Shown here piece by piece: positions 13,341 through 15,618 of a DNA stretch of 15,618 bases. The notes beneath the pieces were generated by a model. It worked only from the letters and a program-made list of their open reading frames with translations, was not told the origin of the DNA and ran no database searches. The translations under genes were made by a program, and so were the position numbers. The stretch comes from Desulfomonile sp. (lineage in GTDB: Bacteria; Desulfobacterota; Desulfomonilia; Desulfomonilales; Desulfomonilaceae), in assembly GCA_020216785.1 (NCBI GenBank), contig JAIWNO010000028.1, forward strand, positions 1 through 15,618, read 5' to 3'. Positions within the stretch are counted from its first letter, which is position 1. Each line of letters begins with the position of its first letter.

Positions 13341-15618
13341 TCACGTCCAATCCAGCGGCTTGCCGTCTTTCTTTTCCGGTTGACGCTCAGGTTGCTGCTG
13401 CCGGCGGGCCGGCTCCGGCTCGTATTTCCTGAAGGGACCGGTAAGCCGTGTGTCCAGCATGGTGATGCCGAGGATGCCGGGGTCCACCTGGACGGTATGC
13501 TCGTACCCGTCCCGAACGAACGTAAGCTCCGGCCGGATGCGCTTCTTCTTTGCCTCCCCAGCGAGAGTCAATAGTTTCTCGGTCGAGAGGTCCCGCGTCC
13601 CGTCGTACGCGATGATAACGTCGCCTTTGGTCAGTCCCGCCCTACGGGCGTCCGATCGAGGGCTCAGGTCCAGCACCATTACCCCCCGCACCACCTGAGC
13701 GAGTGGGGACGTCGACTTCCCAACCGTGGCAGACTTGCGGCGCGCGGCTTCCAGCGCGGATCGTCGCTCCTTATCTTTGGCTATGGCGCCGGCCACTTCC
13801 CGCTCGTCTTGCCCTGGGACCCACTGCTTGGTGAGGAAATCGTTGGCAAAGTGGAAGGGCCGCCGAGGGCTCGCCAGGTCGATCGCGACGCGGAATCCGC
13901 TGTTGTAAAAGGCGAGGTCCGGCCTGGACCACCCGCGAAACGCGCACCGAAGATTCACCGCGCCGAAACACCATTCGCCACCCTTCATGACGCGGTTCTC
14001 GCCGTGGCCGGGACCTTCGGGGTCAACCTCAGGCGCATAGCGGTAGTAGTCCTCGCCGTAGTGGTCCCTGACCCATTCGAGGGCATTGCCGGCCATGTCA
14101 TAGAGACCGAACCCGTTGGCTTCATACGTACCGACAGGCGCGACGTACTTGTAGCCGTCGTCCGCGTACCGATCTCGCCACCGAAAGCTGGTATTCTTGT
14201 CTGCGTAGTTGGCCTTGCGTCCATCGGGGAGCGTATCGCCCCACGGGAAGTGCGCCATAGGAAGGCCGCCCCGGCACGCGTACTCCCATTGGGCCTCGGT
14301 GGGCAATTTATACGGAAGTTTCTCTTTCGCAGCCAGCCAGTCGCAGAACGCTTGCGCGTCGTAGTACGACACCATGACAACGGGCTGGGAATCCTCCACC
14401 GTCCAGCCGGGATTCTTCCAGCTGGTGCCTGCCTTGAACTCAAAGGTGTTGTCCGTCTCGTTGAAGACCTGCCCACCGCCTGCTTCCTCAGCGTCCGTAA
14501 CGTACCCCGTCTCTTCGACAAATCGGCGGAACTGGCCGACAGTGACCTCCGTTGCTCCGATAAAGAACGGCCGCGAGATCCGCACCTTATGAAACGGCAG
14601 CTCGTTCTCCAGATTGACGGGCTGTTCCTGCGCAAGTGTAGCCATAGCCCACGCGATGTCTATGTCCGAGCTGCCCATCACAAACGACCCCGCCGGAATG
14701 CGCACCATAGTCATATCAAGAGAATTGTTGAACGATTGCAGGCTCTTGTCCTTCGTAATGTCGATCATGGCATCGAGCACATTCGCTATCAGCTCAGTCG
14801 GGTCGCCTCCGACGGCCCCTTTGTTCGCAACCGCAAGCCTGAACTGGTCTACCAGTCTCCGAGCTTCGCCGCGGCGCCCGCTCTCGGTCAGCCGTTTCAC
14901 CTCTTCAAGAAGTTGCCCCGCGTCAAGGTTCGTGGACGCGTTCACACGCTTATTGTCGTCAGAGCGACGGGCGAGCGCCTCGCCCTCATTCGCAAGAGCA
15001 GCGACCCTGAAGCCGGTTATGTCCACCGGAACGTCCGGAGCGATTCCGAAGCGGAACGCACACCGGGCAAGTCCAGCGCCGAAGGCCCAGTTGCCGCCTC
15101 TCACTACGCGAGTCTTGCCTCGCGCGGGTCCCGCGGGATCGGCGATGGTTTTCTTATCGGCCCCCTCATATGCTTTGGCGTCGTAAATGTCTGAACAAAG
15201 CTCCCAGACGTTGCCCGCGACATCGTACAGATAATAGCCGTTCGGCTCGTAGGTTCCCACGGGCGCGGGTCCCGCGTTGCCGTCATCGAGCGTCCGATCG
15301 GCCCAGGGCACAGGAGAGCGGCGATCCGCAAGGTTGGCCTTTCGGCCGTCCGGGTAATCGTTTCCCCACGGGTAGCGGTTGCCCTCCTTGCCCCCACGCG
15401 CAGCGTACTCCCATTGGGCTTCTGTGGGAAGGAAGTAGGTTCGTCGTTCTTTGGCGGTGAGCCACTTGCAGAACGCGTCCGCGTCCTGGTGAGTTACGAG
15501 GGTCACCGGATAGTCGTCTCCGGTCTTGGAACCGGGCGAGCGCCACGATGCCCCTTGCTTTTTGCTCCAGTGGCGGGCCTTTTCGTCGTACACCCAGCCC
15601 CAGCCTTGCTTTTCAGCG
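13341..15618 (-). CDS. Tandem FGE-sulfatase-like domains plus PDZ domain, N-terminus outside window
   Basis: The frame is open to the right edge, so the start is missing; about 758 residues are visible. Counting from the edge, 1-208 is the end of a first FGE-like domain (LPTEAQWEYAARGG, YPWGNDYPDGRKAN, LYDVAGNVWELCSD, TRVVRGGNWAFG). Residues 300-580 are a complete second one (MVRIPAGSFVMGS, ATEVTVGQFRRFVE, LPTEAQWEYACRGG, LYDMAGNALEWVRD, RVMKGGEWCFGA). A PDZ domain follows at about 635-715 (VVRGVMVLDLSPRSDARRAG, then LTKGDVIIAYDG), then a Pro/Gln/Lys-rich tail. True formylglycine-generating enzymes have a GGSxxC-x4-C cysteine pair; neither domain has it. I therefore infer a non-FGE role, probably extracytoplasmic, though no signal peptide is in view. 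Confidence 0.87.
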   Translation of the reverse strand, partial: AEKQGWGWVYDEKARHWSKKQGASWRSPGSKTGDDYPVTLVTHQDADAFCKWLTAKERRTYFLPTEAQWEYAARGGKEGNRYPWGNDYPDGRKANLADRRSPVPWADRTLDDGNAGPAPVGTYEPNGYYLYDVAGNVWELCSDIYDAKAYEGADKKTIADPAGPARGKTRVVRGGNWAFGAGLARCAFRFGIAPDVPVDITGFRVAALANEGEALARRSDDNKRVNASTNLDAGQLLEEVKRLTESGRRGEARRLVDQFRLAVANKGAVGGDPTELIANVLDAMIDITKDKSLQSFNNSLDMTMVRIPAGSFVMGSSDIDIAWAMATLAQEQPVNLENELPFHKVRISRPFFIGATEVTVGQFRRFVEETGYVTDAEEAGGGQVFNETDNTFEFKAGTSWKNPGWTVEDSQPVVMVSYYDAQAFCDWLAAKEKLPYKLPTEAQWEYACRGGLPMAHFPWGDTLPDGRKANYADKNTSFRWRDRYADDGYKYVAPVGTYEANGFGLYDMAGNALEWVRDHYGEDYYRYAPEVDPEGPGHGENRVMKGGEWCFGAVNLRCAFRGWSRPDLAFYNSGFRVAIDLASPRRPFHFANDFLTKQWVPGQDEREVAGAIAKDKERRSALEAARRKSATVGKSTSPLAQVVRGVMVLDLSPRSDARRAGLTKGDVIIAYDGTRDLSTEKLLTLAGEAKKKRIRPELTFVRDGYEHTVQVDPGILGITMLDTRLTGPFRKYEPEPARRQQQPERQPEKKDGKPLDWT

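Noticed and set aside
13809..15194. A 461-codon plus-strand open frame opposite the FGE-like gene
   Set aside because: It is antisense to a frame with many conserved FGE and PDZ motifs; its own translation shows no domain.

Overview
The window is about 15.6 kb of bacterial chromosome with dense genes on both strands and moderately high GC. It holds ten gene products that can be named by family, several small or unrecognised genes, and an unusual number of mobile-repeat relics in the gaps. Gene content suggests a deltaproteobacterium-like (Desulfobacterota-type) anaerobe: a selenocysteine-incorporation gene (selA), a stand-alone AICAR formyltransferase, a YafK-type L,D-transpeptidase, a SYLF protein and a formylglycine-generating-enzyme-like protein. 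This placement is inference; there is no rRNA or other marker here.

Layout. 1-1410 (minus): a signal-peptide protein followed 13 bp later by selA, which runs off the left edge. 1482-2816 (plus): the tRNA methylthiotransferase mtaB, divergent from that pair. 2896-4343 (minus): a cysteine-rich exported protein followed by a D-2-hydroxyacid dehydrogenase. 4344-5120: a repeat-rich gap with an AT-rich island, a 162-bp element with 14-bp terminal inverted repeats and 5-bp target duplications, and a paired GTAG/CTAC palindrome. 5121-7560 (plus): a Kef-type cation/proton antiporter and a 52-residue zinc ribbon. 7840-8914 (plus): a small membrane protein with a twin CX3C motif, a truncated VapB-like antitoxin, and an intact MntA/HepT toxin-antitoxin pair. 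8968-11910 (minus): purH (AICAR formyltransferase only), a SYLF protein, and an L,D-transpeptidase with its own promoter. 12340-12912 (plus): a membrane-anchored TPR protein. 12980-13228 (minus): a decayed REP-associated tyrosine transposase next to a GTAG palindrome. 13341-15618 (minus): a protein with two FGE-like domains and a PDZ domain, cut by the right edge.

The most interesting non-coding signal is a family of palindromes headed by GTAG and closed by CTAC, at five places. In two places they form a head-to-head pair, the BIME architecture associated with TnpA-REP (RAYT) transposases. The stems differ in sequence but stay paired, and a dead RAYT lies beside one copy. The second is the MITE-like element at 4709-4880. 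Metabolic and housekeeping genes (purH, mtaB, selA) sit beside envelope genes (antiporter, L,D-transpeptidase, SYLF, TPR, PDZ protein) with no single pathway linking them.
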